From Candidatus Enterovibrio altilux (GTDB lineage Bacteria > Pseudomonadota > Gammaproteobacteria > Enterobacterales > Vibrionaceae): a stretch of DNA of 64,000 nucleotides. The stretch lies in NCBI RefSeq assembly GCF_002381345.1, contig NZ_CP020663.1, forward strand, positions 62,001 to 126,000, in the 5' to 3' direction. The position numbers and the translations under genes were made by a program. Below the pieces are notes generated by a model. It was not told the origin of the DNA. It saw only the letters and a program-made list of their open reading frames with translations, and did not search any database. How positions within the stretch are numbered: the stretch's first letter is position 1; each line of letters opens with the position of its first letter. Shown one piece after another: positions 33,530-44,635 of this stretch.

Positions 33530-34690
33530 CTATGGCATCTGTTTTTTGCTAACGTTGCCGTCACGTGTGACAACAATATAACCGTCATCAACAAGCACAG
33601 GTGCCACAGCAATGCCACTATTATTTAGTTGTTGCTGGGCAATAAATTCACCAGATTTTGGGTCTAACCAATGCAAATATCCCTCACTGTCCCCAACAAC
33701 GATATAACCAGAAATAGCAACAGGAGGAGTAAGTTGACGATATTCAAGTTTGTTATTTGACCAAATTTCTGTACCATTGTGCACATTCACTGCTACCACA
33801 TGATCTTTATTAGTAACAAGGAATAAGTAGTTACTAACAACCAAAATATCAGTCGACGAACTATACGGGCGCTGCCATATTTGGTGACCGGACCGTAAAT
33901 CAATAGCTACTAGCGACCCATTGTAACCCACCGCATACAGCAATGAGTCATAAATAACAGGAGTCGCATCCACATCTACAATGCGATGAATTTCCCTTGC
34001 GCCTTTTGGGCTTGCAATGGTTTGCTGCCAGATTATATTGCCATTTTCAATAAAAGCTGCACCGAGACGTCCATTTGCCATGCCCCAAAATACACCGCCA
34101 GAGATCGAAACAGGAGAACTATCACCACGAAGCGTTAGATTAGGCACTTCATTTAAAATCCTCCAGCGTTCTTTACCTGTATCAGCTTCATACGCAGCAA
34201 GTACACCATGGCTAAAGTTAACCACAATAACCCCTGCATCAGCCAATGGTTTTGATAAAATCTCACCGCCAGTTTTAACATGCCAAACAATATTGCCTGT
34301 TTTTTCATCCAGTGCAATCAAATCACCAGTTTCCGTCCCCAAATAGAGCCTGCTGTATGATGCTGTTATACCACCAGAAATTAATGCTGGCACGTCTTTA
34401 CCAAGATTGACGCTCCACAGTACTTTACCATTATTAACATCTATCCCACTAACAGTGCCATCTCGATCTGCTGAAAATACTTTTTCGTATGCAAATGCGA
34501 GAGTCAAATGACTAAAATATTTACCGATACCATTTCCAACTTTAGAAGACCAGAGAGATATTGGGATGAATTCACTGTCAATAACAGGCAAAGGCGCCAT
34601 TTGAGTCGAATTTTCTTCACTCGCACAACCAGTAATCAGCGTACCAAATAAGATTGCTGCAGCAAAGTGTTCCCATCGTTTACTCATCAT
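33530..34690 (-). CDS. bamB: Outer-membrane assembly lipoprotein BamB
   Basis: BamB is the beta-propeller lipoprotein of the BAM complex that inserts outer-membrane proteins. The signal peptide ends in a lipobox, LITGC (Cys22 if the first ATG is used). Repeated PQQ-like blades with GxVxWxxxxG patterns fill the body (GKVLWSVNLG, GNIVWHVKTG, GHQIWQRPY). The length of 386 is normal. Two adjacent ATG codons are possible starts, and both overlap the end of yfgM by a few bases. Confidence 0.95.
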   Translation of the reverse strand: MMSKRWEHFAAAILFGTLITGCASEENSTQMAPLPVIDSEFIPISLWSSKVGNGIGKYFSHLTLAFAYEKVFSADRDGTVSGIDVNNGKVLWSVNLGKDVPALISGGITASYSRLYLGTETGDLIALDEKTGNIVWHVKTGGEILSKPLADAGVIVVNFSHGVLAAYEADTGKERWRILNEVPNLTLRGDSSPVSISGGVFWGMANGRLGAAFIENGNIIWQQTIASPKGAREIHRIVDVDATPVIYDSLLYAVGYNGSLVAIDLRSGHQIWQRPYSSSTDILVVSNYLFLVTNKDHVVAVNVHNGTEIWSNNKLEYRQLTPPVAISGYIVVGDSEGYLHWLDPKSGEFIAQQQLNNSGIAVAPVLVDDGYIVVTRDGNVSKKQMP

Positions 34691-35312
34691 AATCAGACCT
34701 TATAGGAGACAGATTATCAAGTTTCATCTGAACAACTGGGTTTGTTGCAGCAGCAATTGACGCAACATATGCAGAACGCGCTGCCGTAGCATCACCTTTA
34801 CGCAGCTCAATATCACCACGCAGCTCTTCTACTTGAGCAGTCCAGCTTTCTCCCGTTATTTTGTTTAGTTCTTGCAATGCCGTATCGAAATTTTTTAATT
34901 CGGCTTCAACACGTGCTAAACGAAAAGAAGCAATTGTGTTAAGCATTTTATTTTTTGACGTTTGGGCGACACGAAATTGCTCAGCAGCTTTGCTTAATTC
35001 ATTTGTTTCTACAAAAAATTTTGCCAATTGCAAAGATGCAAGAGACACATACGCCTCTTCTTTTTTACGCTCGTCTATAAAGGTTGCCACTTTTTTTTCA
35101 GCATTTGCATCTCCAGCAACTAAAGAACTAACTACTAAGTTATATATTTCAGAAGTTTGTTCACGATTAGTTTCTTGCTCTGTCTGAAAATAACGCCATC
35201 CATACAAGCTACCCAGGCAAGTTACTACACTGAGGCAGACTACTTTACCATTGTTTCGCCACCACTGTTTAATTGCTACAACTTGTTGTTCTTCTGTGGT
35301 GTAGACGTCCAC
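34680..35312 (-). CDS. yfgM: YfgM family TPR-like membrane protein
   Basis: YfgM is an inner-membrane protein with a periplasmic TPR-like domain that works with PpiD and SecYEG as a periplasmic chaperone partner. The 210 residues show an N-terminal cytosolic EEQQVVAIKQWWRNNG segment, one membrane helix (about 21-40), and a helical repeat body. It sits between hisS and bamB as in relatives. Overlaps the bamB start. Confidence 0.92.
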   Translation of the reverse strand: MDVYTTEEQQVVAIKQWWRNNGKVVCLSVVTCLGSLYGWRYFQTEQETNREQTSEIYNLVVSSLVAGDANAEKKVATFIDERKKEEAYVSLASLQLAKFFVETNELSKAAEQFRVAQTSKNKMLNTIASFRLARVEAELKNFDTALQELNKITGESWTAQVEELRGDIELRKGDATAARSAYVASIAAATNPVVQMKLDNLSPIRSDYDE

Positions 35313-35325
35313 GTTATATCCTCTC

Positions 35326-36594
35326 TTAAACTAATTTGCCTAATTTTTCAGCTATATCGTCCTGAGAAATGGTTCGTTGCTCTCCTCCTCTCAGGATTTT
35401 AAATGTTACCTCATTTTTCGCGACTTCATCTTCACCAAGTACTAGAACAACTGATGCTCCAATTCTATTAGCTCGCTTAAATTGTTTTTTAAAATTACCG
35501 CCACCGAAGTGCATCATTATACGCAATCCAAAAATATTTTCGCGCAATGTTTCTGCGAGTTTCATTCCGGCAGCAAGCGTACCTTTACCAGAAGTTACCA
35601 TGTAAACATCAACCACATGGCGGGTTGCTCTTAACTCAAGAGTTTCCATAAGCAGCACAAGACGCTCCACTCCCATAGCAAAGCCTACAGCTGGTGTTGC
35701 TTTACCGCCCAATTGCTCAACAAGGCCATCATAACGACCACCACCACAGATGGTGCTTTGTGAACCTAAGCTCTCCGCAATCCATTCGAATACGGTACGA
35801 TTATAGTAATCAAGACCACGAACTAATTTTTCGTTAACTGTATATTGAATCCCTGCCTCGTCTAACAGCTCACACAAACCTGCAAAGTGCTGCTTTGACT
35901 CATCATCCAAATACTCAGATAACTTCGGAGCATCTGTTAATATCGCTTGGATCTCAGGTACTTTTGTATCTAATATACGTAACGGATTATTATGCATACG
36001 GCGCTTACAGTCATCATCCAACACAGGCTCATGCTGCATCAAAAAATTAGTCAACTTTTTACAATAACTTGCACGCGATTCTAGCGAACCAATTGAATTT
36101 ATTTCGAGACGAACGTATTTAATTACGCCCAACTTGCGCCATAAACGCGTGGTCATCATGATTAATTCCGCATCCACATCAGGGCAATGCAGGCCAAAGA
36201 CTTCCACACCAAATTGGTGGAATTGACGGTAGCGACCTTTTTGTGGGCGCTCGTGACGGAACATAGGACCCATATACCACAGACGTTGTTCTTGATTATG
36301 CAATAGACCATTTTCTATGCCTGCACGTACACAACCCGCTGTACCTTCTGGACGCAGACTTAAACTATTGCCATTGCGATCTTCAAAGGTGTACATTTCT
36401 TTTTCTATCACATCGGTAATTTCACCGATAGCACGCCTGAATAAATGTGTCATTTCAACGATCGGCATACGCACTTCGCTGTAGCCGTATGCACTAATAA
36501 CATCTTTAACTGTGCCTTCAATTTTTTGCCAAAGTGGAGACTGTGTAGGGAGGCAGTCGTTCATACCTCGAATTGCTTGAATTGATTTTATCAC
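35326..36594 (-). CDS. hisS: Histidyl-tRNA synthetase
   Basis: HisRS, class II. The N-terminus [12 protein letters not shown] and the motif-2-like [20 protein letters not shown] are intact, as are the histidine-specific [15 protein letters not shown] and the glycine-rich [16 protein letters not shown]-terminal anticodon-binding domain follows (DVYMVTSG...). The length of 422 is normal. In the operon after ispG; yfgM follows 13 bp later. Confidence 0.97.
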   Translation of the reverse strand: MIKSIQAIRGMNDCLPTQSPLWQKIEGTVKDVISAYGYSEVRMPIVEMTHLFRRAIGEITDVIEKEMYTFEDRNGNSLSLRPEGTAGCVRAGIENGLLHNQEQRLWYMGPMFRHERPQKGRYRQFHQFGVEVFGLHCPDVDAELIMMTTRLWRKLGVIKYVRLEINSIGSLESRASYCKKLTNFLMQHEPVLDDDCKRRMHNNPLRILDTKVPEIQAILTDAPKLSEYLDDESKQHFAGLCELLDEAGIQYTVNEKLVRGLDYYNRTVFEWIAESLGSQSTICGGGRYDGLVEQLGGKATPAVGFAMGVERLVLLMETLELRATRHVVDVYMVTSGKGTLAAGMKLAETLRENIFGLRIMMHFGGGNFKKQFKRANRIGASVVLVLGEDEVAKNEVTFKILRGGEQRTISQDDIAEKLGKLV

Positions 36595-36644
36595 TTTAAT
36601 TCTCGTAACCGACCCGATATTTTAGCGTAAAGTCAATAGGATGC

Positions 36645-37769
36645 TTACTTCCGAGTATTTACGTCTATGTGAATGCGATTATTGTCATCCAACATTGCAG
36701 CTTTTGCCCGAATTTTTGCTTCCAACTGATCAATCAAATGGTCATTATCAAAACGTTCTTTTTGGCGTTTTCCATCATTATAATATGCACTGCGCTTCTT
36801 ACTACCAGCCACACCAATATGAGCTATTTCAGCTTCACCGGGACCATTTACGACACAGCCAATAATAGAAACATCCATTGGAATTATAACATCTTCCAAA
36901 CGTTGCTCTAGCGCATTAACGGTAGCAATAACATCGAACTCCTGACGGGAACAAGTTGGGCACGCAATAAAGTTTATGCCACGCGAACGAATGCACAGCG
37001 ATTTAAGAATATCGAAACCCACTTTAATTTCTTCCACCGGGTCAGCGGCCAAAGAAATACGAAGAGTATCACCAATACCTTCAGCTAACAGCATACCTAG
37101 GCCTACTGATGATTTTACAGAACCTGCACGAACACCTCCTGCCTCCGTAATGCCAAGATGAAGAGGCTGCTCAATACGTTGAGCTAGCTGTCGGTATGCT
37201 TCAACAGTTAAGAAAACGTCAGATGATTTCACGCTCACTTTGAATTGTTTAAAGTTCAAGCGATCTAAAATGTCAACATGACGCATGGCTGATTCAACCA
37301 ATGCCTCTGGTGTTAGCTCACCGTATTTTTTTTGTATATCTCGTTCAAGTGAGCCTCCATTTACACCAATGCGGATAGGGATATTTTTATCACAAGCAGC
37401 GCCAACCACAGAACGAATACGTTGTTCACTACCAATATTACCTGGATTTATTCTCAAGCAATCCACACCATATTCAGCCACACGGAGGGCAATACGATAA
37501 TCAAAATGAATATCTGCCACCAAAGGCATAGAGGTTTGCGCACGAATAAGCTTAAATGCTTCTGCTGCCTCCATTGTGGGAACAGAAATACGCACGATGT
37601 CTGCACCAACGTTTTTTAAAATTTTTATCTGCGTAACCGTAGCTTCCACATCAGTTGTACGAGTATTAGTCATTGACTGAACAGCTATTGGTGCACCATC
37701 ACCGATTGGCACACCGCCCACATAAATACGCGTTGACTGACGACGCTTAATAGAACATTTGGTATGCAT
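36645..37769 (-). CDS. ispG: 4-hydroxy-3-methylbut-2-enyl-diphosphate synthase IspG (GcpE)
   Basis: IspG makes HMBPP from MEcPP in the non-mevalonate isoprenoid pathway with a [4Fe-4S] cluster. The cluster ligands are in [11 protein letters not shown] (two Cys) and [10 protein letters not shown] (one Cys, followed by the conserved Glu). The N-terminal TIM barrel begins [20 protein letters not shown]. The length of 374 is normal. It starts 14 bp after rodZ, as in relatives. Confidence 0.97.
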   Translation of the reverse strand: MHTKCSIKRRQSTRIYVGGVPIGDGAPIAVQSMTNTRTTDVEATVTQIKILKNVGADIVRISVPTMEAAEAFKLIRAQTSMPLVADIHFDYRIALRVAEYGVDCLRINPGNIGSEQRIRSVVGAACDKNIPIRIGVNGGSLERDIQKKYGELTPEALVESAMRHVDILDRLNFKQFKVSVKSSDVFLTVEAYRQLAQRIEQPLHLGITEAGGVRAGSVKSSVGLGMLLAEGIGDTLRISLAADPVEEIKVGFDILKSLCIRSRGINFIACPTCSRQEFDVIATVNALEQRLEDVIIPMDVSIIGCVVNGPGEAEIAHIGVAGSKKRSAYYNDGKRQKERFDNDHLIDQLEAKIRAKAAMLDDNNRIHIDVNTRK

Positions 37770-37783
37770 TAATGTACTCTAAA

Positions 37784-38794
37784 TTACTTCGGAAGGCTCA
37801 AACGGACTACTAAACGTGGAGGATAGCTACTAAGATCAATTTTTTTATTATTATAAACTAAATTGACAACAGATGGAGCGCCTAAAATAACTTTAAGCGG
37901 TGGCTTACCAAACAAGGTTAATGTTTCACCTGCTGTTTGGATGCCAGCAACTAAACGTGTCCCGTTTGCATCACGTACATTCACCCAACAGTCAGCACTA
38001 AAAGTCATGGTAAGCGGAACGAATGAATTAGCGGCTTGATTCTTAGATGTCGTTGCAATAGCGGGCATTAACACTGTTTTAGTTGTCGTTTCAGTTTTTG
38101 TTACTAATGGGGTTCGATGAGATTCAGCCGTTTGAGCTGTTGCTGGCTTAGACAACACAACATTAGTGTTATTTGTTATCGCTGTAATGTTTTCGCTTGG
38201 TATCACTGCCGTGCTTTTCACTACAGACGTCACCCCTACACTATTTTTAATCGCTTGCGATTCAACAAGATCAGAATCTATTTCATTAACGACTATGTTC
38301 GTTTCATTTTCGGTTTCTCCTTCCTTCTGTACAAAAATATTAGCAGCATCTGGAAGGATGGGCAGAGGAACATTTTGTTGATTCTGCCACCACCACAGTA
38401 TTGTTAAACTTACCGCTACCGCAAAAATGAACCATGTTAAACCCAGCACACGACTATCCTGTTTTTCAAGACGCATTTTACGCGAAAAACTTTGCATTTT
38501 TTGGATAGAATTTTCTTCTTTTTCTTCGGCTGTCTGAAAATTGCAGAGCAGTAAGTCTGCATTGAGTCCAAGCAGTTTTGCATAGGACCGAATATAGCCA
38601 CGCGTAAACGTAACAATTCGTTTTTTATCGTAAAAATCATCTTCTAATTCTTGGATAACAGACGCGCGGAGTTTCAATCGATTCGCAACATCTTGTGCAG
38701 ATAAACCCAACGCTTCTCTTGCTTCTTTGAGCATGGCGCCTAAATGCTTTGTCTCAATGTTTAACAACTGCTCTTTGTTTTTTTCAATATTCAT
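37784..38794 (-). CDS. rodZ: Cytoskeletal protein RodZ
   Basis: RodZ links MreB to the elongation machinery and keeps rod shape. Order in 336 residues: N-terminal helix-turn-helix domain (LGAMLKEAREALGLSAQDVA onward), one membrane helix (about 117-136, LGLTWFIFAVAVSLTILWWW), a low-complexity Thr/Val/Asn linker, and a C-terminal DUF4115 beta domain with FSADCWVNVRDANGTRL. First surviving gene of its operon; the usual pilF/pilW gene upstream is reduced to a relic. Confidence 0.94.
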   Translation of the reverse strand: MNIEKNKEQLLNIETKHLGAMLKEAREALGLSAQDVANRLKLRASVIQELEDDFYDKKRIVTFTRGYIRSYAKLLGLNADLLLCNFQTAEEKEENSIQKMQSFSRKMRLEKQDSRVLGLTWFIFAVAVSLTILWWWQNQQNVPLPILPDAANIFVQKEGETENETNIVVNEIDSDLVESQAIKNSVGVTSVVKSTAVIPSENITAITNNTNVVLSKPATAQTAESHRTPLVTKTETTTKTVLMPAIATTSKNQAANSFVPLTMTFSADCWVNVRDANGTRLVAGIQTAGETLTLFGKPPLKVILGAPSVVNLVYNNKKIDLSSYPPRLVVRLSLPK

Positions 38795-38831
38795 TCGCTA
38801 AGTACAATCTATATTCTTTCGATTGAGGGAA

Positions 38832-39010
38832 TTATTTAGTAAATACTCTTACGTATAGAACCACTTCATGAGGTTGCTCTGCCTTTACTTTTAACTCTAT
38901 CATTGTCAGCAAACTACTAAAATGATACTTATAACTTTCATGAAAATGGAATAAGCGTAATCTAGCTTCTGTCAGTTCACTATCAACCAGTTCATGTCAT
39001 GCAAGCTGCA
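38832..39010 (-). pseudogene. Probable tail of a decayed pilF/pilW (type IV pilus lipoprotein)
   Basis: Antisense translation gives ELVDSELTEARLRLFHFHE, followed by SSLLTMIELKVKAEQPHEV and a stop 38 bp before rodZ. The pattern matches my recollection of the PilF/PilW C-terminal TPR region (LF...SLLxxIxL...), and the place directly upstream of rodZ is where vibrios carry this gene. A TGA interrupts the frame just upstream, and no start or signal peptide remains. Confidence 0.4.
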
Positions 39011-39269
39011 GCGTGAACAACCAATAGTTTAGTACATGAACGATGTTTTTTACAATTATCATTCGGCTCCATCGCATTCTCCTACTTCTTGAAAATAATG
39101 GGTAAAACGGATCAATACATGATAATAGGTAGACGTAAATTGAACCGCAGTTTCAAAGTTCATCATGTTTTTTTTCACTGACTTACCTTCAAATAAGTAA
39201 ACTAGAATGCACTTAGAAGCTCAGGAACTAGAATAGTATCAAACTTTCAACCATTTTGCTCCTCTGTTA

Positions 39270-40305
39270 GGATCTGTTTTTTAAATAAGCGAGCTAAATC
39301 ATAAATCTACGTGTTAAACAGCTAGATTCACTTAAATGTTTAAATTCATGGACAAATTTCACTATAAAAAACCAACTGGAAGTAATATAATCAATAGTGG
39401 TTCACTAATTTTCGAGGTTGATGCAAAAGCCACTCAGCTATGGAATTAGAATAAGCGAGGTAATCATAGAAGACCTCGTTTATTTGGCGACTGAACCATT
39501 ACGACGACTTTTGTAGTAAAACGCGTATTTTCAATGCCATTGAGAGGGTCTGCAAAGATTCATTAACTCTGTTTTCAAACTTGCTCAACTACCATTGACA
39601 TGCCTTGATAATTCATGCATTAATAAGCTAGCTAAAACGGTTAACATCATGTTCAAAATGAAAGCTAAAGGAATCATTCAACAATTCACCATTGATTCTA
39701 CAAAGATAAAAATTTACGGCCAAAACGAATAGCAAGTTAAAAAGCATAGTACTGACGGTAAATGTTAAGCCTGGCACACGTTAAATTTAGTGGTAGATAT
39801 AAATACGCACGGAATCATTGCGGCTGAATTACGTTAATTAAATGTGACTGATGGTGAAGTACTGTCTAACTGACTCAAAACAGACCCACCGAAGAGTCAA
39901 TGAAATATCCTACGATGGTGCTTACAACACCAGACAATGCTGCAAAATCGTTCGTATTAAACTAACGATTCCACTGATCCCACACAAAAAATAATTTTTT
40001 GAAAACGGATTCACCTGCGTAATTTAGTGGTCAGTTATCAAAAGTTATATGGTTCAAATCAGCATAAAAAAATGAGTATGATTACCATAGATGTTCCCTA
40101 TAAAAGACGGCAATCTTTCGAATCGAAAAGTTCCTTAGAGAAGCATTGAACTTAAAAGATCACAATACTCAGGTTAAAAAAACCTCAACAATAATAAAAG
40201 CATTAAATAGGATGACAGAGCTAAGTATGCTTAAAATAAAAGCAATTGTCTAATAGTGAATCATGTTAGGACTTGCTATATGCACTTTAATTAGGAAGCA
40301 AATTT
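39270..40305 (+). mobile_element. Full-length decayed IS5/IS903-like element
   Basis: The 5' end is GGATCTGTTTTTTAAATAAG and the 3' end is AATTAGGAAGCAAATTT; the length of about 1036 bp equals the consensus. No inverted extension is attached at either end. The transposase has many stops. It separates the rodZ operon from dinB. Confidence 0.82.
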
Positions 40306-40418
40306 TCTCCTTAAAGTTATTTGTATTTAATGCTTTTTCATTCAATTGACATCATTGTATTAAGCCACAGATAATGCATACTATTCATATATACATCATT
40401 TTTAAATAGTATCTTCCT

Positions 40419-41477
40419 ATGAAAAAGATCATCCATATTGATATGGATTGTTTCTACGCTGCTGTAGAGATGAGAGATAATCATTCTCTTCGAGGAATAC
40501 CGCTCGCAATTGGTGGCTCAGAAAAACTTCGAGGTGTTATATCTACCTGTAGTTATGAGGCTCGAAAATTTGGAGTGCGATCAGCAATGGCAACATCGCA
40601 TGCACTAAAGCTTTGCCCTACATTGAAGGTGATTCACAGTGATATAAAAAAGTACAAAGCCGTATCTATACAAATTAGGGCTATTTTGGGACGTTACACA
40701 GATAGAATTGAGCAACTTTCCTTAGACGAAGCGTATTTAGATGTTAGTGACTCTTCACTTTTTTACGGTTCGGCGACACTCATCGCCGGAGATATTAGAC
40801 ACACAGTCAAACGCGAGCTTGGTTTAACGGCATCTACTGGTATCGCTCCGGTGAAATTTATTGCCAAAATAGCTTCTGATCTTAATAAACCTGATGGTAC
40901 ATTTGTTATTACTCCAGATGGCGTTGAGAACTTTGTGAAAACATTAGCATTGAAAAGGATTCCTGGCGTTGGAAAAGTAACAATAGCAAAGCTCTATGCA
41001 ATGAATTTATACAAAGGAGAAGATGTGCAAGCATATGATAAGAATGCATTATTAGTTCAGTTTGGTAAATTTGGCCAATCTCTGTGGAATAGTTGTCATG
41101 GTATTGATACTCGCGAAGTCGAAACAAACCATATTAAAAAGTCTATTGGTGTTGAACGTACATTACCCAAAGATATCCAATCTGAAGCAGAATGCTTGTA
41201 TGTGATGAAATTACTATACGCAGAGATGAAAGTACGGTTAAAACAAGCATGTCCTGATTTATTAATCGCACGACAAGGCGTCAAATTAAAGTTTTCAGAT
41301 TTTCAACAAACCACGGTAGAGCATCGACAATGGCGCTATAATACTGATGTGTTTCCTGAATTGATGCATGAAGCATTATCACGGCAAAAAAATCGTAGGG
41401 TGAGGCTGATAGGTATTACGGTAGGATTACTTGCTACCAATAAAAATAAGACCTCACAGTTGAGCTTTGATTGGTAA
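40419..41477 (+). CDS. dinB: DNA polymerase IV (DinB)
   Basis: DinB is the Y-family polymerase used in translesion and stress-induced synthesis. Catalytic residues: Asp8 in IHIDMDCFYAAVE and the Asp-Glu pair in LSLDEAYLDVS. The helix-hairpin-helix KRIPGVGKVTIAKL and the little-finger domain follow. The 352 residues are near full length; the end QLSFDW resembles the family's beta-clamp-binding tail only partly. No LexA box was recognised upstream. An isolated survivor between two IS copies. Confidence 0.95.
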   Translation: MKKIIHIDMDCFYAAVEMRDNHSLRGIPLAIGGSEKLRGVISTCSYEARKFGVRSAMATSHALKLCPTLKVIHSDIKKYKAVSIQIRAILGRYTDRIEQLSLDEAYLDVSDSSLFYGSATLIAGDIRHTVKRELGLTASTGIAPVKFIAKIASDLNKPDGTFVITPDGVENFVKTLALKRIPGVGKVTIAKLYAMNLYKGEDVQAYDKNALLVQFGKFGQSLWNSCHGIDTREVETNHIKKSIGVERTLPKDIQSEAECLYVMKLLYAEMKVRLKQACPDLLIARQGVKLKFSDFQQTTVEHRQWRYNTDVFPELMHEALSRQKNRRVRLIGITVGLLATNKNKTSQLSFDW

Positions 41478-41518
41478 ATAAACGAGTAACTATTGAAGAT
41501 GCTTGATATCCTAATAAT

Positions 41519-42378
41519 GGCTTTGTTGTCTAATTCGAGTTTAGATAACATTGAATCGGTCAGCCACATTGAATGAACTTAACTCAGCAGCAATGATGTC
41601 ATGCGTATTTATATCTACCACTAAGTGTAATTTACATTACACTCGCCATTTTCCATCAATGTCATGTTTTTGATCTTTTATTTTTTTTCACCATAGACTT
41701 TAAGCCCCGTAGAATCAATTGCTAAGTGCTGAATAGTTCCTTCATTCTTCGTCTTAAATATGACGTTAACCATTTTGGCTCACTTGCCAATGCATGAATA
41801 GTAAAAGCATAATAACGGCAATGAAGCAAGTTTAAAAAACAGAATTAATGCATTCTTGCAGCCCTCTCAACGGCGTTAAAAACACTCGTTTCACCATGAA
41901 AGCCATCGCAATCGCTAAGTCACTAAATACACGATGTCTCCCACGATTACCCGGCTTAATTTGGTGCCATAGCTACACGTCTTCTTCATCGAGCCAAGAT
42001 GTTAGTGAGCTACTATTCATTAAAGCTTGATGATACTCCTTCCAGTTGGTTGTTTTGTAGTGCAGCTTGTTCATAGGCCTGAATATTTCAGTTAGCCTAG
42101 CTGTTTAAAATGTTAATTGAAAATCTAGTTCCCTGATCTAATAAATAAAGCAGTTACCATAAACGTTCCTTAGCAGAGATAGCAATATTTCAAGCCAACA
42201 AACTGCTGGGAGGGGACATTAAGCCTAAGGGATCATACTGATCAAATGAGCGAAACCTGCGCTATGCTAAAAGCGTTAAATAAACTGACAGGACTAAGCC
42301 TACCTAACACGAAACCAATTATTTAATAATGAATCATATTGAAATTTACTATTGGAACTGAAATTAGAAAATAAAGCC
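41519..42378 (-). mobile_element. Compound IS5/IS903-like element with internal deletion
   Basis: The minus-strand copy starts with GGCTTTGTTGTCTAATTCG, loses several hundred bases of its 3' half, then runs to its 5' end near 42150. There AATAAAGCA is joined directly to GTTACCATAAACGTTCC, the start of a plus-strand 3' fragment ending at 42378. Same junction as the compound copies at 2.2, 50.2 and 58.5 kb. Confidence 0.8.
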
Positions 42379-42557
42379 CATTTTGCATGCTGAAAAAATG
42401 ACATTTAATATCAATTATAGCTATAATAATCAGCATGAGTGTAGACATTGCACCCGAAGAATAATTTATTGAAGACAGAATTTAAAATAGCACATTAATC
42501 ATTATTAACCTAATCTCCAAAATTTTCATATTTTTTTGCTTTTTGGTTCATGCGGAA

Positions 42558-43094
42558 ATGTTAGATTCCAAACAATTATACGTATCAACCCTAATAGGGG
42601 TGAATTGGGAGACTCCAGATTGGACACAGTTGAAGACAACAGACAAAGGTAAATGGCTACTTGAACGTCATTCGATGACAAAACGATTGAAGTTGTGTTG
42701 CGCAATACTTGACGTAGAAGTGTTGAGTTTGCATCGATGTGACGTGAAGACGCTGACAGAAAGTGAGCGCAATTTATTAGGATACGAAGTATGCTTAGTA
42801 CGAGAGGTTATTCTTTCCGGTGACAATGCTCCTTGGTTATGCGCACGTACTTTAGTCCCAATGTCAACACTAACGGAACAAGAAGCTGATATTGCACAGT
42901 TAGGTGCGGTGCCATTGGGTCAGCGTGTGTTTACTCAAGCTAACGCGCGACGTGATACTATCGAAGTGGCAACGGTCAACATTGATGGAAATATTCTATT
43001 GGCGCGTCGTTCCAGGCTGTGGGTAAATGACAAACCTATGCTGGTATCTGAATTATTTTTACCTCGAGCTCCAATGTATCAGGAGGATAACTAA
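42558..43094 (+). CDS. ubiC: Chorismate pyruvate-lyase UbiC
   Basis: UbiC releases pyruvate from chorismate to give 4-hydroxybenzoate, the first step of ubiquinone synthesis. Family marks are SMTKRLK near the N-terminus, REVILSGDNAPWLCARTLVP, LGAVPLGQRVF and the C-terminal RRSRLWVNDKPMLVSELFLP. The ATG giving MLDSKQLYVSTL is preferred; a TTG five codons earlier is open too. The usual partner ubiA does not follow; an IS relic begins 17 bp after the stop. Confidence 0.9.
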   Translation: MLDSKQLYVSTLIGVNWETPDWTQLKTTDKGKWLLERHSMTKRLKLCCAILDVEVLSLHRCDVKTLTESERNLLGYEVCLVREVILSGDNAPWLCARTLVPMSTLTEQEADIAQLGAVPLGQRVFTQANARRDTIEVATVNIDGNILLARRSRLWVNDKPMLVSELFLPRAPMYQEDN

Positions 43095-43111
43095 AGAGAT
43101 GCGATTGAGAT

Positions 43112-43754
43112 GGCTTTATTTCTTAATTCGAGTCCAAACACCAAATCCCAATATGATTCACTATTAAACGATGTTTTTGTTTTAGGTATACCTAACCCGG
43201 TCAAATTATTTAACGCTTTTATCATACCGTAAGTTTCCCAATATGCACATTATCATTTCTTCAGCTCAATGTCCCTCCTAGTAATTTTTTGACTCAAAAC
43301 ATCCTGTCTCTGATAGGGAACGTTTGATGAGTGGAAGTCCTCGTTGAATATGAACTATTTCGTAACATTATCTGGTTTGGGGATGCTCCATCGCCTGATA
43401 TTCCATTAATTCTTCGGCGGGTCTGTTTGAGCAAATTTTAAAGCAGATTGATGAATCCATGCAGACTTTTTCATAGTATTCAAAATACGAGTTTAACCGC
43501 CAGTGCCATAATAATGATTAAGTTACTAAATAAACGAGGTCTCCCAAATTACCTGGCATAATTTGACGTCATAGCTGCAGGTCTTTTTCATCCATCTAGC
43601 ATGTTACTGAGCCACGATTGATTAAAGCTTGATTATACTGCTTCTAATTAGTTGTTTGGTAGCTAAGCTTATGTATAAACCTGAATCTTTAAGTGAACCT
43701 AGCTGTTTAGAACGTAGCTTGAAAATTTAGTTCCCTAATGTAGGAAATAAAGCC
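43112..43754 (-). mobile_element. IS5/IS903-like element with ~400-bp internal deletion
   Basis: The right end (GGCTTTATTTCTTAATTCGAG) and left end (AGGAAATAAAGCC) are both present, but only about 643 bp lie between them. The middle of the transposase is missing. No extra inverted 3' fragment. Confidence 0.8.
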
Positions 43755-44026
43755 ACTTAAATCAATTTTATAACAGAACTCTTATCCGTATTCTGGTCAT
43801 TACATTAATATTATTGTGTACATGAATAGTAACGATTAAAATTTTGCAACAATTGACCGACATGCTTTAACGCAATTGATTTGCACTTTGAAAGCTATAA
43901 TTAGCACATAACATTTAATTAATATCTTGATACAGACGATGAATCCATTGTTTTAATTCAGTAGTTAGAAGAGCAAAAGCCAACGCATCAATAGGTTCTT
44001 GTGTTAAGCACTAAACGTATGAGTAC
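43755..44026. other. Gene-free stretch between IS relic and ribE
   Basis: AT-rich, no open frame and no recognisable relic. It lies downstream of ribE on the minus strand; no clear terminator hairpin seen. Confidence 0.5.
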
Positions 44027-44635
44027 TTAATTTTTAACGGCCAAGACGCGCTCAACAGTGTCAACAACTGCCTGCGTCTGAGGATCTATTTCAATATTTA
44101 ACTTATCCCCCACCTGTCGCCGCCCTATATTAGTTCTTTGAAGTGTCTCAGGAATCAAGTTAACGCAGAAGTGATTTTTTTTAATCTTACCAATGGTCAG
44201 ACTAATACCATCTATGCCAATATAGCCTTTTTCAAGCACATACTTTGTGGTGTTACTAGGTACTTCAATCCAAATTTGATAGGCGCTTTCAGTCTTAATG
44301 ACTTCAACAATATCAGCCATACATGTGATGTGACCTGACATACAATGCCCACCAATTTCGTCGCCGAATTTAGCAGCACGCTCAACATTGATTCTTTCAC
44401 CCACCTTCAACTGGCCTAGATTAGTCAATGCCAGAGTAACTTGCATAAGATCAAACCAAACAATGTTATCATCAATGCTAGTAACCGTTAAACAACAACC
44501 ATTATGTGCAACGGATGCTCCCAATGCCAACTCTGCTAATATCTTTCGTGGAAAAATCACAGCATAACGTTGGAAATTAACACTTTTGACAATTTTAATA
44601 ATTTGACCTGAACTTTGAACAATACCAGTGAACAT
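44027..44635 (-). CDS. ribE: Riboflavin synthase alpha chain
   Basis: Riboflavin synthase joins two lumazine molecules to riboflavin, the precursor of the FMN used by luciferase. Two lumazine-binding repeats are visible: MFTGIVQSSGQI with ASVAHNGCCLTV, and GGHCMSGHITCMADIV with GIDGISLTIGKI. The 202 residues end VERVLAVKN, about 10 short of E. coli at the variable tail. MFTGIVQ and the retained active-site residues favour the enzyme over a lumazine-protein paralogue. Confidence 0.93.
   Translation of the reverse strand: MFTGIVQSSGQIIKIVKSVNFQRYAVIFPRKILAELALGASVAHNGCCLTVTSIDDNIVWFDLMQVTLALTNLGQLKVGERINVERAAKFGDEIGGHCMSGHITCMADIVEVIKTESAYQIWIEVPSNTTKYVLEKGYIGIDGISLTIGKIKKNHFCVNLIPETLQRTNIGRRQVGDKLNIEIDPQTQAVVDTVERVLAVKN

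Noticed and set aside
44027-44635. Lumazine protein (light-shifting antenna) instead of riboflavin synthase
   Set aside because: The N-terminal MFTGIVQ and the conserved GIDGISLT and HNGCCLTV segments fit the enzyme; it is also outside the lux operon.
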